Source: Tabrizicola_A sp965284335 (GTDB taxonomy: Bacteria > Pseudomonadota > Alphaproteobacteria > Rhodobacterales > Rhodobacteraceae). From it: DNA of 64,000 nt. Shown here piece after piece: positions 53,304-62,835 of the stretch. The notes beneath the pieces are model-generated. The model was not told the origin of the DNA. It ran no database searches and was given only the letters and a program-made list of their open reading frames with translations. Made by a program: the position numbers and the translations under genes. Location: the NCBI RefSeq assembly GCF_965284335.1, contig NZ_OZ260076.1, one strand, 5' to 3'. Numbering within the stretch: position 1 is the stretch's first letter; each line of letters begins with the position of its first letter.

Positions 53304-53639
53304 ATGCCCAAGGCCGAATGGGGCGTAAAGCGGATTTGCCCCACCACCGGGAAGCGCTTTTACGACTTGAACCGTTCTCCGATCGTCAGCCCCTATACGG
53401 GTGAGATCGTTGATATCGAATCGGCGCGCCGCAAGATGGCCGCCGCCGTCATCAGCCGCTCGGCGCCTGAAAAGGATGATGAGGTGCTGGTGGACGATCT
53501 GGAAGCCGATGACGACCTGTTGGTTGGCGGCGTTGCGGATGATGCCGAACTGGACGATGAGCTTTTGGAAGACGATGCCGATGACACGGTTTCGCTGGAT
53601 GATCTGGCGGATGTTCCCGGCGACGAGGAAGAGCTGTAA
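53304..53639 (+). CDS. TIGR02300 (FYDLN-acid) family protein
   Basis: 111 residues. WGVKRICPTTGKRFYDLN near the N-terminus contains the family motif, with Cys/zinc-like residues. The rest is acidic (tail DADDTVSLDDLADVPGDEE). The family is nearly confined to alphaproteobacteria; function unknown. The strong acidity may suit a nucleic-acid mimic or RNA polymerase contact, but that is only a guess. Confidence 0.93.
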   Translation: MPKAEWGVKRICPTTGKRFYDLNRSPIVSPYTGEIVDIESARRKMAAAVISRSAPEKDDEVLVDDLEADDDLLVGGVADDAELDDELLEDDADDTVSLDDLADVPGDEEEL

Positions 53640-53647
53640 GTTCTTTG

Positions 53648-53698
53648 AAGGGCCGCGAAAAAGGTGCATTTTTCCTCTTGCACCCCCCCGCGGCCTTT
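53648..53698 (+). terminator. Terminator of the TIGR02300 gene
   Basis: The outer stem ggccgcg 53651-53657 / cgcggcc 53689-53695 and an inner stem ggtgca / tgcacc are nested; ttt follows. It lies just after the stop and 50 bases before the tRNA. Confidence 0.7.
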
Positions 53699-53745
53699 CG
53701 TAAACACCGCCCATCGCAGCGGCCCACGCGGCGAGAGTTGGTAAC

Positions 53746-53821
<76 letters not shown>

Positions 53822-53843
53822 ACCAAATCAAAGATTTACACGA

Positions 53844-53876
53844 AAGAAGGCCTCGCGTTAAGCGAGGCTTCTTCGT
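53844..53876 (+). terminator. tRNA-Ala terminator
   Basis: gcctcgc 53850-53856 and gcgaggc 53862-53868 form the core stem, extended by agaag/cttct with one bulge, then ttcttcgttt. A good intrinsic terminator. Confidence 0.85.
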
Positions 53877-54241
53877 TTGGGGTAACGTCTCGGGTTACGA
53901 TGGCTTTCCAGTCGCTGGCCAGGCACGCTGTTGCCGGGTGGTAAGACTGTCGATCACCACGAATCCAAGGCTTCAGAGTTGCGATAGGGGGCTGACCTGA
54001 TCGGAGGCCTGATCGCCATACCCAAACGATGCAGTGCTGTGCGGTAATCGTTGAGAATGCTCCATTACCGGTTCTGCCCATCGCCGCACCGAAATGTATG
54101 CCAGTCGAGTAAACTTTAGGCGGCCCTTCCGCGGCTCAAATGCAAGCGCTGTCACACATCCGTCGCCGCTGAAATCAACACGCAAGTTAAGAATTTTCTT
54201 GTTAATCTCCCCCCCCTTTTAACGGGGTGCATCCGTAGAAC
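53877..54241. other. Lower-GC gap with no gene seen
   Basis: The 365 bases between the tRNA terminator and the transposase remnant have two short minus-strand open frames without recognisable protein sequence. The part nearest 54242 (accccgttaaaagggggggg read on the minus strand) looks like the end of the decayed IS. The DNA is clearly AT-richer than its neighbours, as expected of foreign DNA at a tRNA 3' end. No integrase or second tRNA-end copy was found. Confidence 0.5.
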
Positions 54242-54731
54242 TTATGCGGCCATTTTTAGTTTGATTGCGGTTGTGACGTCGCAGATAGCCATTTGGGGCG
54301 ATCGTTCTTGTAGGTTCATAGCCATTCGGTGGAGATCTGTTGCACCATCCTTGATAGGCTCGAAAGTTTAGAGGTCCATCCATTCGTGTTGGACCGTCTG
54401 GATGTAGCTCTCGAAATAGGCGTCCTGCTGCAGTTTGCCGGGCTGGATGTAGGTCAGGGCGATGCCCTGGTTTTTGGCCTAGGCCATTAGCCTGGAACTA
54501 GCGTATTCGGGGCCGAGGTCGATTCTTATCGCAAGGGCTTTCCGCACCATTCGATGATTCGTTCCAGGGAGCGGGCGGCCCGTTCGGCAGGCAGCGAAAA
54601 ATTACCTCTATCCGTAGGCCCACGCGGTCGAAGTTTTTAGGCTTATTCAGTATTCGGAATTGCCGCCCACTCACCAGCTGGTCAGCCCTGAAATCCATCG
54701 ACCCGACCAAGTTCTGGACATCTAGCACCAC
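54242..54731 (-). pseudogene. IS3-family (IS407-like) transposase remnant
   Basis: On the minus strand the pieces SMDFRADQLVSGRQFRILN, then ERIIEWCGK, DLGPEYASSRLMA, NQGIALTYIQPGKLQQDAY and a terminal KLKMAA followed by TAA are in family order. They are split by at least one frameshift and several stops. The first part of orfB and all of orfA are missing. It is a long-dead copy; the Asn of the usual DNGPEY is now Leu, and TAG interrupts it at SSRLMA. Confidence 0.87.
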
Positions 54732-54858
54732 TAGTGCCTTGAGGCCAGCCCGCGATCCTACGACAGGGGCAGAGCATGGCGGTTGCCGCGAGGGTGGATT
54801 GGCAAACCTTGGGGTGGCGGAAAGGGGCAGCGAAAATTTGTCCTGTCACGCCAATGTG

Positions 54859-54886
54859 ATGGGTCAAGCTTGCCTTTTTGACCCAT
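54859..54886. promoter_or_regulatory. Inverted repeat upstream of the exporter operon, site 1
   Basis: atgggtcaa 54859-54867 and ttgacccat 54878-54886 pair perfectly with a 10-base centre. It is in the 275-base gap before the DevB-like gene. It could be an operator, or a remnant end of the IS. Confidence 0.45.
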
Positions 54887-54969
54887 GTCAACGCGGGCCT
54901 TCTCCTTGAGGTGGATAGCTGGGGTGAGATGCGCGTATGTGCGGACTCTACGCACCGTGCCGATCTTGG

Positions 54970-54988
54970 GACGCATCTAAGATGCGTC
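54970..54988. promoter_or_regulatory. Palindrome gacgcatct-a-agatgcgtc, site 2
   Basis: A perfect 9-bp inverted repeat with one central base, 18 bases before the DevB-like ATG. The odd-length dyad of 19 bases is typical of a dimeric repressor site that overlaps the ribosome binding site or promoter. No regulator gene is adjacent. Confidence 0.6.
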
Positions 54989-55006
54989 GGACCAGAAAGC
55001 CCTGAC

Positions 55007-56239
55007 ATGACCGATCCTACCAAATCTGACCTGCCGATTGATCTGCATCTTGTGGATCCGGAGGGCAGGCCTGCGCGCCGGCTTTTTCGCAAGCGGTATC
55101 TCTTGGTCCTGCTGATCCCGCTTTTCATGTTTACCGGCGCGGTGATGGGGATGTATTTCCAGCCGCCGGGTTTGCAAAAATTCTATGCGCTGACCGGGTT
55201 GCAGCCGGGGGCAGGGTCGACATCGCCCATTGCCTTGCCGCCTGACATTGATCTGCCGCCGAAGATGGCCGCAACGCTTTTGCCCAGCGATGTGGTGGGC
55301 TTGGCGCGGGTGATGCCGCGTGGCGATGTGTCGGTGGTGGCGGCACCCTATGGGGCCGGCGATGCGCGGGTGGCTGAGGTTTTGGTGGCGGTGGGCGACC
55401 GGGTGGAGAAGGGCGCGGTTTTGGCGCGGCTTGACAATATGGCCGCGCTGAATGGGGCGGTTTTGATGGCCGAGGCCAATCTGGCGGTGCGCGAGGCCAA
55501 TCTGTTGCAAACCCGCGCCAATGTGCAGGCCAGCCGTGATGAGGCGCAGGCTGCGCTGGATCAGGCGCAGGCCACCGCAGTTGAGGCAAAAGCCACTCTG
55601 CTGCGTGGTGAAGATCTCTTTGCCAAAGGGGTGGCGACGCAAGCGACGCTGGATGCGCAGCGCACGGCGGCGGAGGGGGCGGCTTTGGCGGTGACGCGGG
55701 CCGAGGCCACGTTGCGCCGCTTTGCCGCTGTCGCGCTTGAGGAACAGCCCGATGTCATCGTGGCCAAGCGCAATCTGGATGCCGCCCACGCCGATCTGGC
55801 CCGCGCCAAGCTTGACTTGGCCCGTGCTGAGGTGGTGGCGCCGATTTCGGGCAGGATTTTGGATATTCACGCCACGCCCGGTCAGCGCCCTCCGGCGCAG
55901 GGCATCATGGATATGGGCGATACCGAGCAGATGATGGCCGAGGTGGAGGTCTGGCAAGATCGCATCAGTGCCGTGCAGCCCGGTCAGCCTGTGGAATTGG
56001 CGGCTGCTGCCATTGGCACCACGCTGCAAGGCAGGGTTGCCAGCATTGGCCTGACGGTGGGGCGGCAGGGGTTGATTTCGGATGATGCCGCCGAAAACAA
56101 AGATGCCCGCGTGATCCGGGTTTTGGTGGCGCTGGATGCGGCGTCGTCGCAATTGGCGGGGCGCTTTACCAATCTTGAGGTGATTGCGCGGATCGATACG
56201 CAAGGGCGGGCCTCCAACCAGGCCGAGACGGCACCATGA
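55007..56239 (+). CDS. HlyD/DevB-type periplasmic adaptor of an ABC exporter
   Basis: 410 residues. One membrane anchor at about residues 30-50 (YLLVLLIPLFMFTGAVMG). A lipoyl domain (VSVVAAPYGAG, then VEKGAVLARLDN) is split by a long alpha-hairpin (about 150-270, Ala/Glu-rich). It is of the DevB class that couples an MacB-like exporter to an outer-membrane channel. The ATG at 55007 has no strong binding site. It overlaps the permease gene by four bases. Confidence 0.9.
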   Translation: MTDPTKSDLPIDLHLVDPEGRPARRLFRKRYLLVLLIPLFMFTGAVMGMYFQPPGLQKFYALTGLQPGAGSTSPIALPPDIDLPPKMAATLLPSDVVGLARVMPRGDVSVVAAPYGAGDARVAEVLVAVGDRVEKGAVLARLDNMAALNGAVLMAEANLAVREANLLQTRANVQASRDEAQAALDQAQATAVEAKATLLRGEDLFAKGVATQATLDAQRTAAEGAALAVTRAEATLRRFAAVALEEQPDVIVAKRNLDAAHADLARAKLDLARAEVVAPISGRILDIHATPGQRPPAQGIMDMGDTEQMMAEVEVWQDRISAVQPGQPVELAAAAIGTTLQGRVASIGLTVGRQGLISDDAAENKDARVIRVLVALDAASSQLAGRFTNLEVIARIDTQGRASNQAETAP

Positions 56240-57408
56240 GCCGCATTTTGCAGGCCCTTTTCGGCCGCCTGCCGATCGGCTGGCTGCAATTAACCCATAA
56301 CCGCACCCGGTTTGTGGCTGCCCTGTCGGGGGTGGCTTTTGCCAATGTGCTGGTCTTTGTGCAGTTGGGCATTATGAATTCGATGGGGGCGGCCACACTG
56401 CGCCCTTATGACTTTTTTCAGGCCGATGTGATGATTTCGGCGGCCGATGCCAATTCCTTGACCGATGGCGGCAATGTCGCGCGGCAATGGCTGTTGCAGG
56501 CTTTGGCCGATCCGGATGTGGCCGATGGCATGGGGTTGTTCATTGCCAATCTGCCTTGGGACCGCGGGGATAAGGACATCAGCCTGACCACCTTTGGCGT
56601 TGATCCGGCAAAGCCGGGGTTTTTGGCGCCTGAGATGGGGCAGGATCTGGCGCTGTTGCAAGTGCAAGACGCTGTGCTTTTGGACCGCTTTGCGCGCGGC
56701 TTGCCCAAAGAGGAGGCCGCCGCCATTCGCCCGCAGTCGCCTTTGGCCTTTGAAACCCAAGGCCGGACGGTGACGGCCTATGGCACTTTTGCGGGTGGGG
56801 GTGGTTTTGGTGGCGATGGCTATATGCTCACCTCGGACCAAAGCTTTCTGGCGCTGTTTCCGGCCCGTGCGTCGGCGGCACCTGATCATATCTTGTTAAA
56901 GCTGCGCCCCTCTGCGCGGGCCGATGTGGTGATTGCGCGGCTGAAAACGCTGATCTCGGACCCCGATCTGCGCATTCGATCCTATGCCGAGGCCGCGCAG
57001 GATGATCTGCGCTATCAACAGACCAAACGGCCCACGGGCATCATCTTTGGCTTTGGGGTGTTGATTGGTGTGTTGGTGGGTTTGGTGATTGTTTATCAGG
57101 TGCTGTCCACCGATGTGGCCGACCATTTGCGCGAATATGCCACCTTCAAGGCCATGGGCTATGGCCCCGGTTTCTTTTTGGGGATCGTCTTTGAAGAGGC
57201 GCTGGTGCTGGGGGTGATGGGGTTTATTCCCGGTCTGCTGGTCGGCACCACCATTTTGACGCTGATGGGGGCGATCACCACCTTGCCCTTGGCGATGACG
57301 CCCAGCATGGCGATCAGCGTGTTTTTGGGCACCATCGTGTTTTCGGCGCTGTCGGGTGCGATTGCAACGCGCCGTTTGGCTGCCGCTGATCCGGCGGATC
57401 TGTTCTAG
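56236..57408 (+). CDS. DevC-type FtsX-like ABC permease
   Basis: 390 residues. One N-terminal and three C-terminal membrane segments around a periplasmic domain, the FtsX/MacB layout of DevC proteins. The family's start GWLQLTHNRTRFVAALSGVAFA is seen, split over the first helix. It starts within the adaptor gene's stop and is followed after nine bases by the ATPase. Confidence 0.92.
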   Translation: MSRILQALFGRLPIGWLQLTHNRTRFVAALSGVAFANVLVFVQLGIMNSMGAATLRPYDFFQADVMISAADANSLTDGGNVARQWLLQALADPDVADGMGLFIANLPWDRGDKDISLTTFGVDPAKPGFLAPEMGQDLALLQVQDAVLLDRFARGLPKEEAAAIRPQSPLAFETQGRTVTAYGTFAGGGGFGGDGYMLTSDQSFLALFPARASAAPDHILLKLRPSARADVVIARLKTLISDPDLRIRSYAEAAQDDLRYQQTKRPTGIIFGFGVLIGVLVGLVIVYQVLSTDVADHLREYATFKAMGYGPGFFLGIVFEEALVLGVMGFIPGLLVGTTILTLMGAITTLPLAMTPSMAISVFLGTIVFSALSGAIATRRLAAADPADLF

Positions 57409-57417
57409 GGGCGCGGG

Positions 57418-58113
57418 ATGACACAGGATTTGATCGCCAATGTCCGAGGGCTGAACCATTGGTTTGGCAGTGGCGAGGTGAAAAAGCAGGCTTTGTTTGA
57501 CGTGAACCTGACGCTGAAACGCGGCAGTTTCACCGTGCTGATGGGGCCGTCAGGCTCTGGCAAGACCACGGTTTTGACGCTGATCGGCTGTTTGCGGGCG
57601 GTGCAGGACGGGTCGTTGCAGCTTTTGCAAAACGAGTTGCGCGGGGCGAGCGAGGCACAGCTTGTCGCCTTGCGCCGCCGTCTTGGCTTTATCTTTCAGG
57701 CGCATAACCTGCATGAAAGCCTGACCGCGACGCAGAATGTGATGATGGGGGTGCAGGTGCATGAGGGGGTGGCCGAGCAAACCGCCAAGGCGGCGGCCTT
57801 TCATGCGCTGGGTTTGGTGGGCTTGGCCGATCGGGCCGGCTATTTGCCTGCCAACCTGTCGGGTGGCCAGAAACAACGCGTGGCCGTGGCGCGGGCGCTG
57901 GTGGCAAGCCCCGCGCTGGTTTTAGCTGATGAGCCGACCGCCGCTTTGGACAAGGACAGCGCCGCCGAGGTGGTGGATCTGCTGAAACGCATGGGCACCG
58001 CGCGCGGAACGACCACGCTTTTGGTGACCCATGACAACCGTATCCTTGACCGCGCAGACCGTATCCTGACCTTGGAGGATGGCCGGATCGTCAAAGTAGA
58101 GGACCGGGCGTAG
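57418..58113 (+). CDS. DevA-type ABC ATPase
   Basis: 231 residues. Walker A is GPSGSGKTT, the signature is NLSGGQKQRVAVARAL, Walker B is ALVLADEPTAALD, and the H-loop is LLVTHDNR. DevBCA exporters of cyanobacteria export heterocyst glycolipids; the cargo here is not predictable. The operon has three genes and no outer-membrane partner. Confidence 0.93.
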   Translation: MTQDLIANVRGLNHWFGSGEVKKQALFDVNLTLKRGSFTVLMGPSGSGKTTVLTLIGCLRAVQDGSLQLLQNELRGASEAQLVALRRRLGFIFQAHNLHESLTATQNVMMGVQVHEGVAEQTAKAAAFHALGLVGLADRAGYLPANLSGGQKQRVAVARALVASPALVLADEPTAALDKDSAAEVVDLLKRMGTARGTTTLLVTHDNRILDRADRILTLEDGRIVKVEDRA

Positions 58114-58127
58114 GCGGCTTTGGCCCT

Positions 58128-58802
58128 TTAGTCCTTGACGGCTGGGGCCAGACCAAAGACCTGCTCTGCCAAGGTGCCAGCGGCAAGCCCCTTGATCCAA
58201 GCGGCCTCGCGCGTGAGTTTGACGTGCGCCTCGGCAATCAGGTTGCGGGCGTTTTCGGGCGAGAGAACGACCAGCCCATCATCATCGCCGATCATGAGAT
58301 CACCGGGGGTCACGGTCGCACCGCCGATTGTCACAGGCAGATTGATGGCACCTTTTTCCGCGCCGCTGGGACCGCGCGGATTGATCCAGCGGCTGTAGAC
58401 GGGAAAATCCGTCCAACTGCCCAAGGTGCCGACATCGCGCACCGCCCCGTCGCAGATCAGGCCCGCCACACCCTTTGCCCGCAGATGGCCCGACAAGATA
58501 TCGCCGATCATCGCCGCATCGCGGTAGCCGCCGGCGTCGATCACCAGCACTTGGCCGCGTTCGATCACATCCAGCGCCAGCAAAACCGCGCCAAAATCGG
58601 GCGCCTCGCAGCGCACCGTCACCGCCGGGCCGAAAAGCCGGGGCTGTTGGCCTGCAGGGCGCAGCGGGCGCAGGGCCGGGTCGATCTGCCCCGCTTGTGC
58701 GACCAGATCAATGGCAATGGCTACGGGAATGTCATGCCACTGAGCCATCTCTTGGGCCGAGAGGGGATGGCTGTGGTCGGGGCTGTGCAAGGTGACGGGC
58801 AT
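58128..58802 (-). CDS. RraA-family protein (possible 4-hydroxy-4-methyl-2-oxoglutarate aldolase)
   Basis: 224 residues. The RraA fold is seen at VIDAGGYRDAAMIGDIL and GLICDGAVRDVGTL, the latter with the Arg-Asp pair of the active site. The family covers RNase E inhibitors and class II pyruvate aldolases; residues fit the aldolase-like set. The ATG at 58802 has aagg six bases before it. Followed upstream on the same strand by an aminotransferase, which might supply a keto acid. Confidence 0.85.
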   Translation of the reverse strand: MPVTLHSPDHSHPLSAQEMAQWHDIPVAIAIDLVAQAGQIDPALRPLRPAGQQPRLFGPAVTVRCEAPDFGAVLLALDVIERGQVLVIDAGGYRDAAMIGDILSGHLRAKGVAGLICDGAVRDVGTLGSWTDFPVYSRWINPRGPSGAEKGAINLPVTIGGATVTPGDLMIGDDDGLVVLSPENARNLIAEAHVKLTREAAWIKGLAAGTLAEQVFGLAPAVKD

Positions 58803-58816
58803 GGGCGGCCTTTTGG

Positions 58817-60007
58817 TCAAAGATGGGTTTTGAGCGCGCGCCCAAGGGCGGCAATCCCGGTTTCAATCGCCGCAAGCGAGGGGGCCGAGAAGTTCAGCCG
58901 CGCATGATTGGCGCGCGGGGTCAGGGGAAAGAAGGTCGCGCCCGGAACATAGGCCACTTTGGCCATGGGTAGGGCCACATTGCGCATGAACTCTGTCGTA
59001 TCAAAGCCTTGCGGAAAGGTCAGCCATGTAAAAAGCCCGCCCGCTGGATCGGTCGCGTGGATTTCTTGCGGGAAGTGCCTGCGGATCGCGTCCAGCATCG
59101 CCTCTTTTTTGGTGGCATAGGCCGCGCGCAGGGTGGCGATATGGGCGGTCAAATCATAGCGGTCCAGAAACAGGCTGGCCGCGGCCATGTTCAGTGTCGA
59201 GGTTTGGGTATCGGCGGCCACCTTCAACTGACCCATCCGCGCCAGAAGATCCGGGTTGGCCACCGCCCAGCCAATGCGCAACCCCGGCACCAAGATCTTG
59301 GAAAAGCTGCCCAGATGGATCACCCGCCCTTCGGTGTCCAAAGATTTCAGCGTGGGCAGGTTCAAACCGGCAAAGCGGATGTGGCGATAGGGCGTGTCTT
59401 CGACGACGATCAGATCATAGCGATTTGCCAGCGCAATCAGCGCCTTGCGCCGTTCAAGTGACAGGGTCACCCCGGTTGGGTTTTGAAAATCGGGAATGGT
59501 GTAGATCATCTTGGCCCGTGGCTGGGCGGCAAGAAGTGTCTCAAGCTGATCGGTTTGCATCCCATCGGCATCGACGGGGACAACGGCATAATCGGGTTGG
59601 CTCGGGGCGAAGGCGATCAGCGCGCCGAGAAAGGTTGGGTCTTCGGTCACGATCACATCGCCGGGGTCCACCAACATTCGCGCCACGAAATCCAGCCCCT
59701 GCTGTGAGCCTTGCAAGATCAGCACATCATCGCCCGTGCAGGCCGCCAGCCCATCGGCTTGCATCAGGCCAGCCACCTGATCGCGCAGCCGCGCCAAACC
59801 GTTTGAGGGGGCATATTGCATGGCCGCCCCGCCCGGTGCGGTGATGATCTCGTGAAAGACCGCATCCAAGGCCCCGGCGGGGAACAGCGTTGCATCAGGA
59901 TAGCCGCCGCCAAATGAGGTGATCGAAGGATCGGCCCCAAGGGCCAAAAGCTCACCAATGGCCGAGGGCTGCACCTGTGCCATGCGTTGGGCATATCTGG
60001 GGGTCAT
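58817..60007 (-). CDS. PLP aminotransferase, LysN/2-aminoadipate type
   Basis: 396 residues, fold type I. The MocR-like aminotransferase core is seen as SFGGGYPDATLFP, the IPDFQNPTGVTLS motif, and the Schiff-base Lys in LGSFSKILVPGLRIGW. Unlike MocR regulators there is no DNA-binding domain. It transaminates an aliphatic or aromatic amino acid. It ends 14 bases before the RraA-like start, so the two are probably co-transcribed. Confidence 0.88.
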   Translation of the reverse strand: MTPRYAQRMAQVQPSAIGELLALGADPSITSFGGGYPDATLFPAGALDAVFHEIITAPGGAAMQYAPSNGLARLRDQVAGLMQADGLAACTGDDVLILQGSQQGLDFVARMLVDPGDVIVTEDPTFLGALIAFAPSQPDYAVVPVDADGMQTDQLETLLAAQPRAKMIYTIPDFQNPTGVTLSLERRKALIALANRYDLIVVEDTPYRHIRFAGLNLPTLKSLDTEGRVIHLGSFSKILVPGLRIGWAVANPDLLARMGQLKVAADTQTSTLNMAAASLFLDRYDLTAHIATLRAAYATKKEAMLDAIRRHFPQEIHATDPAGGLFTWLTFPQGFDTTEFMRNVALPMAKVAYVPGATFFPLTPRANHARLNFSAPSLAAIETGIAALGRALKTHL

Positions 60008-60181
60008 GGAATTGGTCCTGCGCCTGTGCCTGTGCCTGCGCCTTTTGCGGCTGTCAGAGCAGCAGACACCAAGCGACAGATCACCACAAGAGGGGGCATC
60101 GCAAGATATCTTGCCGCGCGCGTGGCGCGGACCTTCCTCTATCCGCGCCGCAGGGCAGGGGGCTTTGCCCGCGGGCGTGGG

Positions 60182-60565
60182 TTATTCTTCGCCCTTCAAG
60201 CGGCGCGAGGGGTCTGCCGTTTCGTCAAACGTCGCCCAACCGCCCGGCGTGCCAGTGGGCGGCAAATTGGCCGGGTCTTCGGCGCGGTGCAAATGCGCTT
60301 TGGCGATGAAGTTGGCGGTGATGGGGGCGGTGATGAACAAGAACAGCGTGATCAACAGCTCGTGGAAAGACACGCTGTTGGTAAAGGCCAGAAAATACAC
60401 CATCGAGGCAATCAGCGCCCCGCCGATGCCCAGCGTTGTGGCCTTGGTTGGGGCGTGCAGCCGCGTCATCGGATCGGGCAGTTTCAACAACCCAACCGAG
60501 CCGACCAGCCCGAAAAGCCCCGACAGCACCAACAGCGCAGCAATCAGAATTTCGATCAGCATCAT
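60182..60565 (-). CDS. mrpG: Mrp-type Na+/H+ antiporter subunit G
   Basis: 127 residues with three membrane helices in MrpG order (LFGLVGSVGLLKLPDPMTRLHAPTKATTLG is the family stretch). It is the last gene of the mrp/pha set; six bases after mrpF. Confidence 0.9.
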   Translation of the reverse strand: MMLIEILIAALLVLSGLFGLVGSVGLLKLPDPMTRLHAPTKATTLGIGGALIASMVYFLAFTNSVSFHELLITLFLFITAPITANFIAKAHLHRAEDPANLPPTGTPGGWATFDETADPSRRLKGEE

Positions 60566-60571
60566 CGCCCC

Positions 60572-60841
60572 CTATTCGATCACATCGCCGCGCAAGATGA
60601 ACTTGGCATAGGCCACGGTGGACAAGAACCCCGTCACCGCAAACAACAGCGAGGCTTGGAAATACATCGCCGTACCCTGCCAGACGCCATAGAGGATCAA
60701 AAGCGCAATGGCGTTGATGACCATGGTATCCAGCGCCAAAATCCGGTCAGACATGCCCGGCGAGCGGACCAGACGATAGAGGTTCAGCAAAAGCCCAAGG
60801 CCAAAGCAGGACATGGCAAAGATCAGCGCGTAGGTTATCAT
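60572..60841 (-). CDS. mrpF: Mrp-type Na+/H+ antiporter subunit F
   Basis: 89 residues, three membrane helices. The MrpF pattern VRSPGMSDRILALDTM is seen. Its start overlaps the last base of mrpE. Confidence 0.92.
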   Translation of the reverse strand: MITYALIFAMSCFGLGLLLNLYRLVRSPGMSDRILALDTMVINAIALLILYGVWQGTAMYFQASLLFAVTGFLSTVAYAKFILRGDVIE

Positions 60842-61329
60842 CAGAAGATCTCCTTGATCCGTGCCTCATAGCGGGACTTGATTTCGTCCACCGTGGCTTG
60901 GGGGTCGGGGGCGTGCAGGCAATGCACCAAAAGCGCGCGGCCATCGGCCGAGAGGTCAACCGACACAGTGCCCGGCGTCATGGTGATCGTGCCGGCCAGC
61001 AGGGTGATCGCCTCGGGCTGGCGCAGGTCCAAGGGGATGGTGATCCATGCCGGGCGCAGGCGCGAGTTCGGGACGAACAAGACGATCTTGGCGACCGAGA
61101 AATTCGCCACCACGATATCCCACAAGACCAGAAAGAAGAACGCCGCCGCTTTCAGCGGGTTTTTGATGCGCGGGCGGTCGGGCCAGTAGATCGCGGTCGC
61201 AAAGGGAATGACCAGCCCAAGGATCGCGCCAAAGACAACCGCGCCAAGGCTGGTGGAGTTGTTCAGCGCAAGCCAGACCAGAACCAGCAACAGGCTCAGA
61301 TAGGGGTGGGGGAGGATTTTTCTTAGCAT
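60841..61329 (-). CDS. mrpE: Mrp-type Na+/H+ antiporter subunit E
   Basis: 162 residues. N-terminal membrane helices, then a cytoplasmic domain with the TMTPGTVSVDLS motif of MrpE. Three bases separate it from mrpD. Confidence 0.93.
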   Translation of the reverse strand: MLRKILPHPYLSLLLVLVWLALNNSTSLGAVVFGAILGLVIPFATAIYWPDRPRIKNPLKAAAFFFLVLWDIVVANFSVAKIVLFVPNSRLRPAWITIPLDLRQPEAITLLAGTITMTPGTVSVDLSADGRALLVHCLHAPDPQATVDEIKSRYEARIKEIF

Positions 61330-61332
61330 GAT

Positions 61333-62835
61333 TTACTCCCGCACCATGACCGCGTTGATATAGGCGGCGCTGTCGTGCAACTGGCGCGCGGTGCCCTCAA
61401 GCCAGGCCATGACCGGCCCGGCAAAGACCGTCAACAAGACGATCACGCCCAGCATGGCGAAGATCGCAACCAAGGCCAAGGCTTGGGCCGGGGTGTCGTC
61501 TGGCGTGCCCTCAACCGCGTGGGCCTTCCAAAACACCGTGCTGCCCGCGCGGCCCAAGGCCACGATCAACACCAAAGATCCGGCGAGAATAGCCGTCCAG
61601 ATCAGCGCCCATTGGTCATGGTCGCGCAGCGCGTCCAAGACCAACAGCTTGCCAAGGAAGCCCGACAGGGGCGGCATCCCTGCCATCGCAATCGCGGCGG
61701 CAAAGAACAGCACCGTCAGCAACCCGTGCTGCGCCACGGGCGGCAGGGCCTTGATGTCGGACAGCCCGCGCCGCTCGATCACCTGATCGACGACAAGGAA
61801 CAACAAGGCGGCGGCAAAGGTGGAATGGATCAAATAGTAAAGCCCCGCCGCCGCGGCTTCGGGGGTGAAGGCGGCAAAGGCCAAAAAGAGCGTGCCCATA
61901 GAGCCGATGCCCGCAAAGGCCGCCATGCGCGCCAAGGTTTTCGCCCCCAAGGCACCGATCATGCCCACCGCCAGCGTGACCAAGGCGGCTGGCAGCAAAA
62001 GGTCGGCGTAAAAGCTGCCATTCACGGGCTGATCGGGGCTGAAGACCAGCGTGTAGAACCGCAAGATCGCATAGGCGCCGACTTTGGTCATGATGGCAAA
62101 GAGGGCTGCCACCGGGCCGGGTGCCAGCGCATAGGTTGCGGGCAGCCAGAAGTGGAAGGGCAAGAGCGCCCCTTTGATCGCAAAGACAATCAACAGGAAC
62201 ACACCCGCAATGCGCAGCATGGCCGCGTCGCCTTCGGGCAGCATGGGAATGCGCAGGGCCAGATCGGCAATGTTCAGCGTGCCGGTGACCGAATAGATCA
62301 GCCCCAGCCCGAACAAAAACAGCGTCGAGCCGCCAAGGTTGAAGGCGACATATTGCACGCCGGCGCGCAAGCGGTCTTTGCCGCCGGCGTGGATCATCAG
62401 GCCATAGCTGGCGATCAGCAGAATTTCGAAGAACACAAAGAGGTTGAACGCATCGCCCGTCAAAAACGCGCCGTTGATGCCCATCAGCTGGAACATGAAC
62501 AGCGGGTGAAAGTTCTTGCCGCGCGCGTCCCAGCCAGAGCCGACGACATAAAGGAGCACGATCAACCCAACCACCGCCGTCAGCGCCACCATCAGCGCCG
62601 AAAGCTGATCAAGCACCAGCACAATGCCAAAGGGGGCGGGCCAATTGCCCATGTAATAGGCCTGCGGGCCCGAGCTGGTGGATTGCCACAGCAGGGCAAG
62701 CGACGCGGCCATCAGCGCCACGCTGGCCGCCACAGACAGGATGCGCTGCAAGGTCAGATCGGTGCGCGCCAAAAGCACCAGCAGGGGTGCCACCATGGCG
62801 GGCAGAACGACAGGGGCAAGGATCCAATGGTTCAC
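61333..62835 (-). CDS. mrpD: Mrp-type Na+/H+ antiporter subunit D
   Basis: 500 residues, about 14 membrane helices, related to NADH dehydrogenase NuoN/M. It keeps the membrane Lys/Glu features of proton pathways (KGALLPFHFWLP). With MrpA it forms the proton/sodium channel. It overlaps mrpC by four bases. Confidence 0.95.
   Translation of the reverse strand: MNHWILAPVVLPAMVAPLLVLLARTDLTLQRILSVAASVALMAASLALLWQSTSSGPQAYYMGNWPAPFGIVLVLDQLSALMVALTAVVGLIVLLYVVGSGWDARGKNFHPLFMFQLMGINGAFLTGDAFNLFVFFEILLIASYGLMIHAGGKDRLRAGVQYVAFNLGGSTLFLFGLGLIYSVTGTLNIADLALRIPMLPEGDAAMLRIAGVFLLIVFAIKGALLPFHFWLPATYALAPGPVAALFAIMTKVGAYAILRFYTLVFSPDQPVNGSFYADLLLPAALVTLAVGMIGALGAKTLARMAAFAGIGSMGTLFLAFAAFTPEAAAAGLYYLIHSTFAAALLFLVVDQVIERRGLSDIKALPPVAQHGLLTVLFFAAAIAMAGMPPLSGFLGKLLVLDALRDHDQWALIWTAILAGSLVLIVALGRAGSTVFWKAHAVEGTPDDTPAQALALVAIFAMLGVIVLLTVFAGPVMAWLEGTARQLHDSAAYINAVMVRE

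Noticed and set aside
53836..54185. Two short minus-strand frames after tRNA-Ala
   Set aside because: No homology recognised, no binding site, lying in decayed foreign DNA.
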